Below, one piece after another: positions 15,913-24,858 of a DNA stretch of 64,000 nucleotides. The position numbers and the translations under genes are program-made. The stretch lies in contig NZ_CAJGBF010000017.1 in assembly GCF_904424705.1 (NCBI RefSeq), positions 1 to 64,000 of the forward strand. The letters run 5' to 3'. Under the pieces are notes generated by a model that ran no database searches, was not told the DNA's origin, and saw only the letters and a program-made list of their open reading frames with translations. The DNA comes from Rossellomorea arthrocnemi (lineage in GTDB: Bacteria > Bacillota > Bacilli > Bacillales > Bacillaceae_B). How positions within the stretch are numbered: position 1 is the first letter of the stretch; each line of letters opens with the position of its first letter.

Positions 15913-17559
15913 ATGAATGAATTAGTATTTGAAAACAGAGATTTTACACAGACTTCAGACTATACCGTTAAGCAGATTCATCTAAATAATTATCCTATCG
16001 TCTATATTCTTTATAACGAGAAAAAAAGGCCGTCAGCTTATATTGGACAAACCGTTCAGGCTACAAGAAGGTTAAAGAACCATTTAGAGGATAAAAGGCG
16101 AAGGAATTTGAACCGGTCTATTTTGATTGGACACGAGAAGTTTAATCAGTCTGCTACGTATAATATCGAGTCAAACTTGATTAATTATTTTATTGCCGAT
16201 AACCACTTTCAACTTCAAAATGTAAGTCAGACTAGTTCTCGGGAGACGCACAATTATTTTGAGAAATCATTCTATAATGAAGAGCTTTTTCAAGCAATTT
16301 GGGAGAAGCTTCGTGAAGAGAAAATTGTGAGTGATACCCTTGAAAATCTTAGAAACAAAGATATTTATAAACTATCACCTTATAAGGAATTGTCACCTCT
16401 TCAGCTGGATATTAAAAATGAAATTCTTGATTTCTGTAAGGAACATATCAAGTTAGAAGGCAACCATGTGATTACAGTTGAAGGAGATGCTGGGACAGGT
16501 AAAAGTGTCCTCTTAAGCTCTTTGTTTAATACTCTTCAGGATTTATCTAAGGATAGCAGCTCTCTTCTACAAGGAACCGATAATTACATGCTAGTGAATA
16601 ATGGCGAGATGCTGAAGACGTATAAAAATATTGCTAACAGCTTGCCGAATATTAAGAAAAAAAATCTAATGAAGCCAACACCATTCATTAATGAGAAAAC
16701 GAAGTCAAGAACTTCAGCAGATATTGTTCTTATTGATGAAGCCCATCTTCTTTTAACAAAGGAAGATTCTTATAATAATTTCAACTATAAAAATCAATTG
16801 GATGAAATCATAAAACGAAGTAAAATTACTATCGTTATTTTTGATCCTAAACAAGTTCTGAAAATTAAAAGCTATTGGAACAACAGTTTGCTCGAGGAAA
16901 TTACAAAACACTATTCCGCTAAAACCGTAAAGTTAACAGACCAAATGAGGATGAACGCCAGTCCTGAAACAATAAATTGGATTGATCACTTTGTCTCCAA
17001 AGAAGTACTTCCACTTCCAGTAGAAACAGACTCTTCATTTGAGCTTAAGTTTTTCAAAGATGCTGAGTCGTTTAAAGCAGCTATAGAAAGGAAGAATAAC
17101 GAAATTGGACTATCGCGTATTGTCTCAACCTTTGACTACTTACATAAGAAAGATAAGAAATCGTATATTGTAGATGAAAAAGGAATAAACATGCCCTGGA
17201 ATAACACAATGAATAATGTAGCATGGGCTGAGAATCCGGAATCGATTAGAGAAGTAGGCTCTATCTATACTGTGCAAGGCTTTGATCTTAACTATGTCGG
17301 TGTAGTTCTTGGCCCTTCCGTTAGCTATAATGAAGAGGAAGACAGGCTAGTTATTGACCCCTCTAGATATAAAGATACAGGGGCATTCGCTTCACGCTCT
17401 GACTTATCACCAGAGAAGAACCAAGAAATTAAGGAAGAAATCATCCTCAATTCCATTAACGTTTTAATGAAAAGAGGAATTCACGGTTTATACATTTATG
17501 CTACGGACCCTCCATTAAGAAAACATCTACTACATTTAGATAGGAGCAGAAAAGCTTGA
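15913..17559 (+). CDS. GIY-YIG nuclease fused to DUF2075 helicase-like ATPase
   Basis: A 548-aa protein. Residues 25-100 form a GIY-YIG nuclease: YPIVYILYN and AYIGQT supply the name motif, then RRLKNHL and a later glutamate in YNIESNLI fit the catalytic arginine and glutamate. From about residue 160 comes a DUF2075/Schlafen-type P-loop ATPase with VEGDAGTGKSV (Walker A), IVLIDEAHLL (Walker B), a sensor-like TDQMRMNA, and SIYTVQGFDLNYVGVVLGPS near 455. The stop overlaps the TTG start of the MazG-like gene (TTGA). Fused GIY-YIG/DUF2075 proteins are commonly found in defence islands; an antiphage role here is inferred from context. Confidence 0.85.
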   Translation: MNELVFENRDFTQTSDYTVKQIHLNNYPIVYILYNEKKRPSAYIGQTVQATRRLKNHLEDKRRRNLNRSILIGHEKFNQSATYNIESNLINYFIADNHFQLQNVSQTSSRETHNYFEKSFYNEELFQAIWEKLREEKIVSDTLENLRNKDIYKLSPYKELSPLQLDIKNEILDFCKEHIKLEGNHVITVEGDAGTGKSVLLSSLFNTLQDLSKDSSSLLQGTDNYMLVNNGEMLKTYKNIANSLPNIKKKNLMKPTPFINEKTKSRTSADIVLIDEAHLLLTKEDSYNNFNYKNQLDEIIKRSKITIVIFDPKQVLKIKSYWNNSLLEEITKHYSAKTVKLTDQMRMNASPETINWIDHFVSKEVLPLPVETDSSFELKFFKDAESFKAAIERKNNEIGLSRIVSTFDYLHKKDKKSYIVDEKGINMPWNNTMNNVAWAENPESIREVGSIYTVQGFDLNYVGVVLGPSVSYNEEEDRLVIDPSRYKDTGAFASRSDLSPEKNQEIKEEIILNSINVLMKRGIHGLYIYATDPPLRKHLLHLDRSRKA

Positions 17560-17858
17560 GCGACATTCAACAATTAATCAATAAAATAAACAAATTCCGA
17601 GACGAGCGTAACTGGAGACAATATCACAACCCCAAAGACCTTGCTATCTCTATATCTATTGAAGCAGCCGAACTACTTGAAGACTTTCAATGGATCAGTA
17701 GCGAGGAAGCAATAGAAACTAATATAGAAAACATCCGTGAAGAAATCGCGGATGTCTTAATCTACTCATTGATGTTGTGTTCTGACCTTGATTTGGACAT
17801 TAAAGAGATTGTAGAGGAGAAACTCTTAAAGAATGGAAGGAAGTATCCTATTAATTAA
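17556..17858 (+). CDS. MazG-like nucleotide pyrophosphohydrolase
   Basis: A 100-aa all-helical protein with the metal-binding pattern of the MazG/dUTPase-2/iMazG group: SIEAAELLEDFQW (ExxE), then REEIADVLIYSLML (ExxD), ending with EEKLLKNGRKYP. Such enzymes split nucleoside triphosphates to monophosphate and pyrophosphate. It starts at a TTG that overlaps the stop of the helicase gene by four bases, so the two are translationally coupled and probably act together; one idea is nucleotide depletion or clearing of modified nucleotides beside a nuclease. A broken copy of its 5' end lies at 10093. Confidence 0.8.
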   Translation: MSDIQQLINKINKFRDERNWRQYHNPKDLAISISIEAAELLEDFQWISSEEAIETNIENIREEIADVLIYSLMLCSDLDLDIKEIVEEKLLKNGRKYPIN

Positions 17859-17959
17859 AATAAGATACTTACGCTTCCACATTTATTTATATTATTGGAT
17901 AACAGGATCATACGTTTCCTAACTTGATAGTGAAGAAAGAATGATAGTATAAATTATAG

Positions 17960-19462
17960 CTAACTAACAGGCTTAACCAAATCATTAACCTCTTCTAAAT
18001 CAAAGTGATAAATAACATCTTTTATACGACGATCTTTTGTCTTTTCTCCTTTAGTTACGTGAATTTCTTTAATAACAGAATGAAAAAACAACTTCTTTTC
18101 ATCATCAGAGAGTGTATGATAAAAATCCTCAAAGTTTTTAATAGCACTTTCTATAATATCCATTATAGATTCATTTCGTTTCAACTCTACTTGCTTTGCA
18201 ATGTTAGCAAGAACGTTGTTTATTTTGTTTATTTCATCTTGCTTTGTTGCTAAATGGGACTTTATCATATCGACATCTAAATTCAGAGCTGTGTCACTAG
18301 AGTATTCTATAATATTTAAAATCTCACTTTCTAACCTTCCTATCTGTTTTTTTAGTTTACTAGCTTCTTTCTCCAATGGATTTAATTCATAGCCTAATAT
18401 TGACTGTGTAACTGAGTAAACAGTTGAGGGAGAAACTTTTCCTTTAAGCTGATGTAGGAAATCCTTAAGTACAACCCCCTCAGCATACTCCTTTTTAATG
18501 AGGTTAGAAGAACAGACACTACTACCACTGTTTTTATTTTTATTGCATTGATAATACTTGTATTTTCGACTGCTGTTCCCTTGAACCATAGATCCCCCGC
18601 ATTGAGGACATTTAAGTATTCCGCTAAGGGGATAGGAGCCTGGATGTATCTTTCGAGGCGTACAGCTTCTTGCTTGCATTACCTTTCTAGTTTCATCCCA
18701 CAATGGCTTTTCAATGATTGGAGTATGTTTACCTCTAGTTAATTTACCCCGCCATTTAGTATTACCTATATACTGCTGATTCTGTAGCACAGTTTTAATA
18801 GCATTACTTGTCCAATCATTATTATTTTTAGTCTTTATACCTTGGATATTAAGGTTAGCAGCAATTTTCTTTAACCCCCACTTTTCAGAAGCACACTTTT
18901 CAAATATATATCTGACAACTTTAGCTTCATCTGGAAGTATTGATAATTTTTTATTTATCACTTCATATCCGAAGACTTTTCCACCTAAAAATTCTCCATC
19001 TTCAGCTCTTTTTTCCATTCCGGAATTCGTCCGAAATGAGATGAATTCCCTTTCCAATTCAGCAACCAATGACAAAACATGAACAAGAATCTTTGCCGTG
19101 GGATCCTCTGTATTTATACTGTCGGCTATTGATATGATATGTTTATCAACTGCATTAAGCTGTTTCATAAAATACAATGTATCTAACGAATCACGGGACA
19201 ATCTGTCTTGCTTGTAGACGATTATGTAATCTATTTCTTCATATTCATCTAAAACTCGGCTATACATTTCAATAAAACCGTTTCTACCTTTGAATGAACT
19301 ACCTGACTTTAAATCATCAACGTAAACGTCAACTAGTTCAATATCATTCTGCATGCAATACTTAATAATCTCATCTTCTTGCTTTTCCAAGGACGTGTTC
19401 CCAAAGTCCTTTTCCGGCCTTGGGCTTCTCCGTTTATATCCTACCGCTCTTTTCTTCTTCAT
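17960..19462 (-). CDS. Large serine recombinase (500 aa)
   Basis: A resolvase/invertase-type recombinase: catalytic domain with the nucleophile region AVGYKRRSPRPEKDF at the start, IVYKQDRLSRDSLD near 80, and the arginine-bearing VAELEREFISFRTNSGM near 135; then a recombinase domain (170-280), a zinc ribbon CPQCGGSMVQ with a second Cys pair, and a coiled-coil C-terminus. Proteins of this build integrate or excise mobile DNA at short att sites. The start codon overlaps the end of a 58-aa upstream gene (shared A). It is one of four full recombinase genes in this island. Confidence 0.9.
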   Translation of the reverse strand: MKKKRAVGYKRRSPRPEKDFGNTSLEKQEDEIIKYCMQNDIELVDVYVDDLKSGSSFKGRNGFIEMYSRVLDEYEEIDYIIVYKQDRLSRDSLDTLYFMKQLNAVDKHIISIADSINTEDPTAKILVHVLSLVAELEREFISFRTNSGMEKRAEDGEFLGGKVFGYEVINKKLSILPDEAKVVRYIFEKCASEKWGLKKIAANLNIQGIKTKNNNDWTSNAIKTVLQNQQYIGNTKWRGKLTRGKHTPIIEKPLWDETRKVMQARSCTPRKIHPGSYPLSGILKCPQCGGSMVQGNSSRKYKYYQCNKNKNSGSSVCSSNLIKKEYAEGVVLKDFLHQLKGKVSPSTVYSVTQSILGYELNPLEKEASKLKKQIGRLESEILNIIEYSSDTALNLDVDMIKSHLATKQDEINKINNVLANIAKQVELKRNESIMDIIESAIKNFEDFYHTLSDDEKKLFFHSVIKEIHVTKGEKTKDRRIKDVIYHFDLEEVNDLVKPVS

Positions 19463-19635
19463 TATGATTCCTCACTTTCTTTTTTAAGCTGCTTCTCTAT
19501 GTGGCTCGAATACTTTATTATTAAATCCGCGAAGTTGTGTAAAAAGTCTGAAGCCTTAACCTTCTCCAAATCTTTTTCACTCGTTAAAACTGATCTATAA
19601 TGCTGGTTGTAATCAACTGGTATGTTTCTCTTCAT
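19462..19635 (-). CDS. Small protein preceding a serine recombinase
   Basis: A 57-aa protein starting at the ATG at 19635, seven bases after AGAGGTG; the TTG nine bases earlier lacks spacing. It is charged and helical (SEKDLEKVKASDFLHN, then a lysine/glutamate-rich end) with no known domain that I recognise. Its stop overlaps the recombinase start, so the two are coupled. A similar small helical gene precedes the tandem recombinases at 23680, which suggests a recurring accessory partner, perhaps a directionality or DNA-binding factor. Confidence 0.55.
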   Translation of the reverse strand: MKRNIPVDYNQHYRSVLTSEKDLEKVKASDFLHNFADLIIKYSSHIEKQLKKESEES

Positions 19636-19716
19636 ATACAACACCTCTTTAAATTTTTATTCGCTAGAAATCTTCAGCAAAAATTCATGGCTGAATTAGG
19701 GGTCATTTAGACAAAA

Positions 19717-19782
19717 AAGCACCGCTAACAATATCTGAAGAAAAGAAATAGATTTTCTTCAAATACATCGTTAGCGGTGCTT
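19717..19782 (-). terminator. Long hairpin (66 bases) ending a recombinase-fragment unit
   Basis: AAGCACCGCTAAC at the left pairs with GTTAGCGGTGCTT at the right; an inner TGAAGAAAA pairs with TTTTCTTCA, with a bulged section between. On the minus strand the stem is followed by TTTTTTGTC. It separates the small resolvase-like gene at 19942 from the recombinase operon at 19635. Confidence 0.65.
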
Positions 19783-19941
19783 CCGCATAGTTAATATTTA
19801 AGTTTTAATTAACTTGTTTCTATGTGTCTTTATTTTTATACACACCTCATAATAATCCCTGTTATTACTTATCAGCTAATACAATAAGTTTTACATTGTG
19901 ATTTCTTAGGAGTGCTTGGAAATAAAGTACTTCCTTTACAT

Positions 19942-20193
19942 CTAACTAATTCTGCTCAAGCAGCTAATAAGAACCGTTTTAATCTTCCTAACCTCTATTA
20001 AATGTATAAGCTTTCGCAAGCCAGCTAGTTCTCGCACAGGGGTGTTTCCTGATGCATGAGTATCTGCAATAATGCTAAATGATATGGAATTGTTATTAGC
20101 ATACTTTTTCCCCATTAACCTTTGTAATTCTAAGGATTCCTTAGCGGTATTAGCTGAGCGAATATATAAGACACTCTCTACTTCGTTATTCAT
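19942..20193 (-). pseudogene. Truncated serine-recombinase catalytic domain (83 aa)
   Basis: The reading frame starts at an ATG with AAGGATG upstream and shows the first half of a resolvase catalytic domain: SVLYIRSANTAKESLELQRL, with the catalytic serine in IRSAN, through VLISCLSRIS where the DRLSR motif would be. It stops there, before the rest of the domain. Either it is a decayed gene or a small protein made on purpose; the ribosome-binding site is intact. Confidence 0.6.
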
Positions 20194-20321
20194 TGTGAGT
20201 TCATCCTTTCAGTAATCTACTGTTTTATCTGTGGAACCCGAAACCCTCAGATTAGAGGATCATCAACTGCAGGTTGAAGTGAGTTGGAATTTTGTTCATA
20301 TATTATTATCTTCAAGCCTCC

Positions 20322-20510
20322 CTAGAATTTTTTTAAATACTCTTCCATAATTAGACCACGAACCCTTGGGAGGTTTTGATAATCATACTTGGTTTCCAGA
20401 AGGGGTTTAACCCTAGCATGATGAATTTGTACAAGTTGTTCCTTAGTTGCTACCCTTATATATCCAACTGCTGGTTTACGTTTTCTTGGTTCTGATAAAG
20501 AATTATACAT
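20322..20510 (-). CDS. Mini resolvase-like protein with Ser-to-Ala at the active site
   Basis: A 62-aa frame with a good site (AGAGGT, six bases before the ATG). After a basic leader it has AVGYIRVATKEQL, the resolvase opening in which the catalytic serine of YIRVST is alanine. The remaining 35 residues do not follow the domain. It would be catalytically dead. It may be a remnant or a regulator of the recombinases that binds by the same surface; the sequence alone does not decide. Confidence 0.5.
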   Translation of the reverse strand: MYNSLSEPRKRKPAVGYIRVATKEQLVQIHHARVKPLLETKYDYQNLPRVRGLIMEEYLKKF

Positions 20511-20693
20511 TTGAATACCTCTTTACACCTTATGATAATTGGGGCTTGTTCTAATGGCGAACATAAGCGATAAATTTTTTAAAAGATTATTCAATACCGT
20601 TTAAAATTTCGGTTTTTTGACCATAAAGTAAATAACAAGTTCGATTTTACAACCGGAAAAGTATCCTTTTGTGGTTACTTCACCGATAGACCC

Positions 20694-20729
20694 TCTCCAA
20701 AATCCATTGATATCAATGGATTTTGGAGA
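20694..20729. repeat. 36-bp perfect palindrome
   Basis: The 18-base left arm TCTCCAAAATCCATTGAT is followed without a spacer by its exact complement. It lies 18 bases past the stop of the second recombinase of the tandem pair. There is no T-run on either side, so it is not an ordinary terminator. It could be a recombinase or repressor binding site. Confidence 0.7.
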
Positions 20730-20746
20730 TAGGACATTTTAGTTTA

Positions 20747-22303
20747 TTACTTTAATTTCAGGTCTTTCGGTTTTTCAGGCAGTTGCTTTAATAACTCTTC
20801 GGTTATTTGACCAGTGCTAGTTTCGATCTCAACGAAAGGGTTTAGCCTATAATTTATAGAGAGTGTGAAATCATTATCTCTACTATAAGATAACTGGATT
20901 TCATCAATGAAAGTTAAGCACAATACCCTTAATTCATTATTTGATAATGAGGATATATCTGCTTGTTTGAAATGAGAATATACCTCAAGCAATGCCATGT
21001 CATTGTTTAGTAAATCAATCTTTTCGATTGCCTGGTTAATTTTACGCTTTTCTTCATTTATTAAATTTTTAGAGCTCTTGAAGATAGTTGCAATGTATTC
21101 TTGCTTTTCTTGTTGGCCAAGCATTCGTTCATTAAAGAGAATTCGCTCTTCCGTTTGTTCTACTGATTTTTTCCATGCTTTTAATGTTTTCATCCAATCT
21201 GTTAGGGCAGACTTGCTTTCGTCTATCATTTGGTGCAGATTTGATGTCCATTTCTTTGATAAATCAGATTTAACTTCTTCATGAATGTCATCGGCGCTAA
21301 TATTCATTTTGCAATTTTGGCATCGATACACTCGATATTTCCCGCTTTTGCCTTTAGGTGAATTGTCTTTTGTCCTGAACGCTGTGTTACATTGGCTGCA
21401 ATATAAGAGGTTCCTAAGTAAAAATGGTGTCTCTAGTTTGCCGTATCTTTTCTTATAGCTTTTAACTTGTGTAACAACAGAAAACATGACAGGAGATATG
21501 ATAGGATCATGTACATCTTTGAATGCTTCTAAATCTCCATTATTTCCTTTATTCAAGGGTGATTGGATTTGCTTAACAGACCAACTAAGGTGACCTGCAT
21601 ATACAATATTCTTTAGGATGTAATCGATAGTACTGCTATGCCATTGGCTTATATGCTTTGTTTTAACATTCTCAGCATTTAATACATCTGCAATTTTCCC
21701 ATTCGAATAGCCCCAAGATGCCATGTCAAATATCTTAGTAACAATTGGGGAATCAGCGTTTGGTATTAATAGACCTTCGACTAAATCATATCCAACCGGT
21801 GTTCTTGTACCTGGGCGGATTGGTTTGTCAGAATCATTATTTGCGATAATGCTGAGTTGTGCATCTTTTGCTCGCTTAGATTTTATATTGGATTCTTCAG
21901 CAGCAAAAACCAACTTTGCTTGGACTAAAGGATCGTTTGGATCCCATTCACCACTAGATGATTCAGAGCTATAGAATTTTATCTTTGGAAATTGTTCCTT
22001 AAGAGGAAGGTAAATTTCACGCTGAAAGTCATAAATTTTGCGTGTTAAACGAGACTCATCATAGAAGAATATTGCATCAACTTCTTTTGCATCTTCGAGT
22101 AGTAACTGCATATTCTTTCGTTTAGATGCTCTCTTACGAAATCCACTTACAGCTTCATCAAATCTCCATCTAATGATTTCATAACCTTCTTGTTTCGCCT
22201 TCTCAGTAATCATTTTCTTTTGAATTTCTTCAGAATGATTTTCTTTTTGCTTATTGTCTGAATTTCTCAAGTAACCTACAGCTGGTATAAGGTTTTTCAC
22301 CAC
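20747..22303 (-). CDS. Serine recombinase B of a tandem pair (518 aa)
   Basis: A large serine recombinase. Catalytic domain: AVGYLRNSDNKQKENHSEEI with the serine at residue 14, AIFFYDESRLTRKI near 76, and AAEESNIKSKRAKDA near 133. Recombinase domain at about 165-280, a zinc ribbon with CSQCNTAF and CQNCKMN near 307-332, and a long helical C-terminus. It starts three bases after recombinase A and is presumably co-translated. Size and order (456 then 518 aa) resemble the ccrA-ccrB pair that mobilises staphylococcal SCC elements at rlmH, but I cannot confirm that they are true Ccr homologs. Confidence 0.88.
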   Translation of the reverse strand: MVKNLIPAVGYLRNSDNKQKENHSEEIQKKMITEKAKQEGYEIIRWRFDEAVSGFRKRASKRKNMQLLLEDAKEVDAIFFYDESRLTRKIYDFQREIYLPLKEQFPKIKFYSSESSSGEWDPNDPLVQAKLVFAAEESNIKSKRAKDAQLSIIANNDSDKPIRPGTRTPVGYDLVEGLLIPNADSPIVTKIFDMASWGYSNGKIADVLNAENVKTKHISQWHSSTIDYILKNIVYAGHLSWSVKQIQSPLNKGNNGDLEAFKDVHDPIISPVMFSVVTQVKSYKKRYGKLETPFLLRNLLYCSQCNTAFRTKDNSPKGKSGKYRVYRCQNCKMNISADDIHEEVKSDLSKKWTSNLHQMIDESKSALTDWMKTLKAWKKSVEQTEERILFNERMLGQQEKQEYIATIFKSSKNLINEEKRKINQAIEKIDLLNNDMALLEVYSHFKQADISSLSNNELRVLCLTFIDEIQLSYSRDNDFTLSINYRLNPFVEIETSTGQITEELLKQLPEKPKDLKLK

Positions 22304-22305
22304 TT

Positions 22306-23676
22306 TTATCTAACTCCTTTCTCTTTGACTAAAGAGTAAAGATCTACTTCAAAATAATCCTGATGAACCTTAACGCCCTTAATAAGGAGCTCTATTAAAA
22401 CTTCTTTTTCGGTTTTTGTTAAACTTCCAAGAGCAGGTTGTACAATTTGAGAAATCGTTTTTAATTCATTATTCAATGATTGTAATAACGTGATTTCATG
22501 ATCTATCTCATCAATTTCAGCATGTGTTCTTTGAATTTCCAACTTCAACTTCTCGTGCTTGGAGTTAAAATCACTAGCTAAAGACAACATGGATTTGTTA
22601 AGTAGATGTTCATAATGTTGTTTACGATGAAGCAGATTATCTTTTATTCCACGAAGGTGCATCTTGAAAATAGATTCATACTCTTTTAAAACAAATAATT
22701 CTGTTTCTTTCATGATTGTTTCTTCAATAATCTTATTGAACTCATCTACTTCGACAACCACTTTCTTATGACGGGAACTACATACAAAGTAAGAAGGTTT
22801 GTCCAGGAACTTTTTGAATGCCATTTTTTTATTGCAAACTCCACAAATGGGGTTGAGTAACACCTTGTCTTTTGCTCGTGAAACTGTTTCATGGTATTCC
22901 TCAATAAAATGATTAAGGACAGTCTGGACTTTTTCAAACAGCTTCAGTGGAATAAGTGCTTCTACATGGTTGAGTTCATCATAGCCATAATCAGTGAGAC
23001 AATACGCAGAGTAGAAAGGCCTTTGTAAAATTTTCATTACGGTTGCATGTCCACTAAGCTTTTTTCCGTACTTAGCTAAGACATTAACAAACTCTTCTTT
23101 TGTGTTAACCTGACTAAACTCTTCAAATAGCGATTTAATAACAATACTTCGATCATTATCCAACAAGAATCGTACTTTTGTACGACCATTCTCTAGTGGT
23201 TCTTTAATGCGTTTGAAACCAATGACTTCCCCTGGATATCTTTTAATAGCATCATGGGTACGTCTTCCGATGTTCTTACCTTCCTGCTGACTGAATATTC
23301 CGTAGAAATTCTCAATGCTGGAATTTTTGTTGAAGGGAGCTTCATTTGAAGCAGTATATACGACTTCTACACCATAAACATTAACAAGTTCATTGAACTC
23401 AGAGGCTTCATAAAAGTTCCGTTGAACTCTGTCACGAGCATAAACAATAAGTAAGGCAACTCTGCCTTCTCTTATTAATTGTTGCAATTTCTTATAGGCA
23501 GGACGATTGTTTGCATCGTTTTTTGTTGCAGAAACACTAAAATCTTCGAGAAAGATCACATCATCCTCATTTATGTTTCTCGTCTTTAAAAACTTTTTTG
23601 CGGCATCTTTTTGTTCGCGTAAATTCTGCGAGCTTGAACTAACTCGCAAGTAGACGACAACCAGTTTTCTCTGCAA
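22306..23676 (-). CDS. Serine recombinase A of a tandem pair (456 aa)
   Basis: A 456-aa recombinase starting at a TTG nine bases after AAGGAGG. Catalytic domain: VVVYLRVSSSSQNLREQKD with the active serine in RVSS, LLIVYARDRVQRNFYE near 80, and FSQQEGKNIGRRTHDAI near 130. A recombinase domain (150-250), a short zinc-ribbon-like section CGVCNKKMAF ... FVCSSRHK near 275 and a coiled coil follow. Its ribosome-binding site lies inside the end of the 59-aa gene upstream. Probably works together with recombinase B as a two-subunit integrase. Confidence 0.88.
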   Translation of the reverse strand: MQRKLVVVYLRVSSSSQNLREQKDAAKKFLKTRNINEDDVIFLEDFSVSATKNDANNRPAYKKLQQLIREGRVALLIVYARDRVQRNFYEASEFNELVNVYGVEVVYTASNEAPFNKNSSIENFYGIFSQQEGKNIGRRTHDAIKRYPGEVIGFKRIKEPLENGRTKVRFLLDNDRSIVIKSLFEEFSQVNTKEEFVNVLAKYGKKLSGHATVMKILQRPFYSAYCLTDYGYDELNHVEALIPLKLFEKVQTVLNHFIEEYHETVSRAKDKVLLNPICGVCNKKMAFKKFLDKPSYFVCSSRHKKVVVEVDEFNKIIEETIMKETELFVLKEYESIFKMHLRGIKDNLLHRKQHYEHLLNKSMLSLASDFNSKHEKLKLEIQRTHAEIDEIDHEITLLQSLNNELKTISQIVQPALGSLTKTEKEVLIELLIKGVKVHQDYFEVDLYSLVKEKGVR

Positions 23677-23679
23677 AAA

Positions 23680-23859
23680 TTATTTACCTCCTTTGTATCT
23701 GAATCTTTGATCAGCTGAGTGAAGAAGCTTTGCCTTAACAGAGCAATCAATGTCTAATTCATTGATTAACAGTTTTGTAACTAGCTTTTGCACCCACACA
23801 GCAGATTCTGCTGAAAGATCTTGTGAGTAAGTAATCTTCGTGATCCTTGATTTTGACAT
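23680..23859 (-). CDS. Small accessory protein upstream of recombinase A (59 aa)
   Basis: A 59-aa gene: MSKSRITKITYSQDLSAESA at the start, ending RFRYKGGK. The ATG follows GGAGGAG by nine bases. It is helical and mildly basic at both ends, with no domain I recognise. Its stop lies three bases before the TTG of recombinase A, so it is in the same operon. Position and size match the 57-aa gene before the recombinase at 17960. Confidence 0.65.
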   Translation of the reverse strand: MSKSRITKITYSQDLSAESAVWVQKLVTKLLINELDIDCSVKAKLLHSADQRFRYKGGK

Positions 23860-23914
23860 GTGTACATCTCCTCCAAGTATTTGATATATCCATACTTGAC
23901 AGGAGGTGTAAGGT

Positions 23915-24079
23915 TTATACTTCCTTTTCTTTTAGATTGCCTTTCGAGTCCGGTTCCATTAAGTCCAGCTTTAATTGAAAAGCCACCTGTGACTGTGCAT
24001 CTTTATTGATGACTCTCGGAATAATAACCTTCTTTGGGCGTGATTGTGGGAAATCATATTTCTCAAAAGCCTTATTCAC
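23915..24079 (-). CDS. Small protein at the head of the recombinase-pair operon (54 aa)
   Basis: A 54-aa gene starting at a GTG seven bases after AAGGAGG (24079). It begins MNKAFEKYDFPQSRPKKVII and ends EKEV; charged with a basic proline-bearing segment. I do not recognise it. A strong ribosome-binding site and 55-base gap to the next small gene support it as real and first in a four-gene operon. Confidence 0.55.
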   Translation of the reverse strand: MNKAFEKYDFPQSRPKKVIIPRVINKDAQSQVAFQLKLDLMEPDSKGNLKEKEV

Positions 24080-24136
24080 TATTCTTCCTCCTTGTGATAT
24101 TCATAGAAAGATAGGCTACTGTTTCGAGAACAAGAA

Positions 24137-24206
24137 AAGGACCGGATATCTCGTGTAGAACTTAATCTCCATAGGAAATTAAGATACACAAGATAATCCG
24201 GTCCTT
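24137..24206 (-). terminator. Long hairpin (70 bases) between recombinase units
   Basis: The left arm opens AAGGACCGGATATCTCGTGT and pairs, with a few mismatches and bulges over about 33 bases, with the right arm ending ATAATCCGGTCCTT. On the minus strand the stem is followed by TTCTTGTTC. It lies between the 145-aa resolvase gene and the 54-aa gene. Confidence 0.6.
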
Positions 24207-24324
24207 CCGAAATCTATCTTTGTATTTTTTTGCTTTTAAGCATGAATATTTTTTTTCGTCACCTGTAATTTTATTTTTAGAGAATAATGCTTACTAATTA
24301 TTTCATACAGTAACGTTAATACTT

Positions 24325-24762
24325 TTAATTTCTACTTGCACTGTATTTTTTACCTGCTTTTATTCGATTAGACAACATAATACCTTCATACTTTATCATC
24401 AATGCCTTAAAGCCTTCTGAAAACATATCTCCAAGTGTATCTTCATCTGTTGCTGTAAAAATCACCTTAACTTTATGTTTATCAATTAAATTGACTAATT
24501 GCAGATAGATATCCAAACTGGTTACCAACCGCTTACGATTATAAACGACTAAAGTACCAATTTTATCATTTTTAATTAAGTCAATCAGTTTTAATAGGTC
24601 GACTGGCTTGGAGAACCCCGAAACTCCTTCGTCCACAAAGTAGAACAAACCTTCTGGCTCAATGCCTTTCAGATGTGGACTAGCAGCCTCAATTTGCAAA
24701 ACAAAATTTTGCTTTTTTGAACTAGTTCTAGCATAAACGGCAGTTGCTTTACACTTTTCCAT
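24325..24762 (-). CDS. Catalytic-domain-only serine recombinase (145 aa)
   Basis: A 145-aa protein with ATG preceded by GGAGGG. It holds an entire resolvase catalytic domain and nothing more: AVYARTSSKKQNF (active serine), FVDEGVSGFSKPVDLLKLID, LVVYNRKRLVTSLD, and the E-helix arginine region LSNRIKAGKKYS. No DNA-binding or recombinase domain follows the last residues SASRN. It may be a regulatory partner of the larger recombinases or use a separate DNA-binding protein. A similar but shorter truncated protein is encoded at 19942. Confidence 0.75.
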   Translation of the reverse strand: MEKCKATAVYARTSSKKQNFVLQIEAASPHLKGIEPEGLFYFVDEGVSGFSKPVDLLKLIDLIKNDKIGTLVVYNRKRLVTSLDIYLQLVNLIDKHKVKVIFTATDEDTLGDMFSEGFKALMIKYEGIMLSNRIKAGKKYSASRN

Positions 24763-24858
24763 TTATTATTCCCTCCAATTTTTTGTAGTATAACGAATAC
24801 TGCTAATACGTGTGCTTATTTACAGTCCATTACAATCCTCCTCTGTATGTAACAAAAA

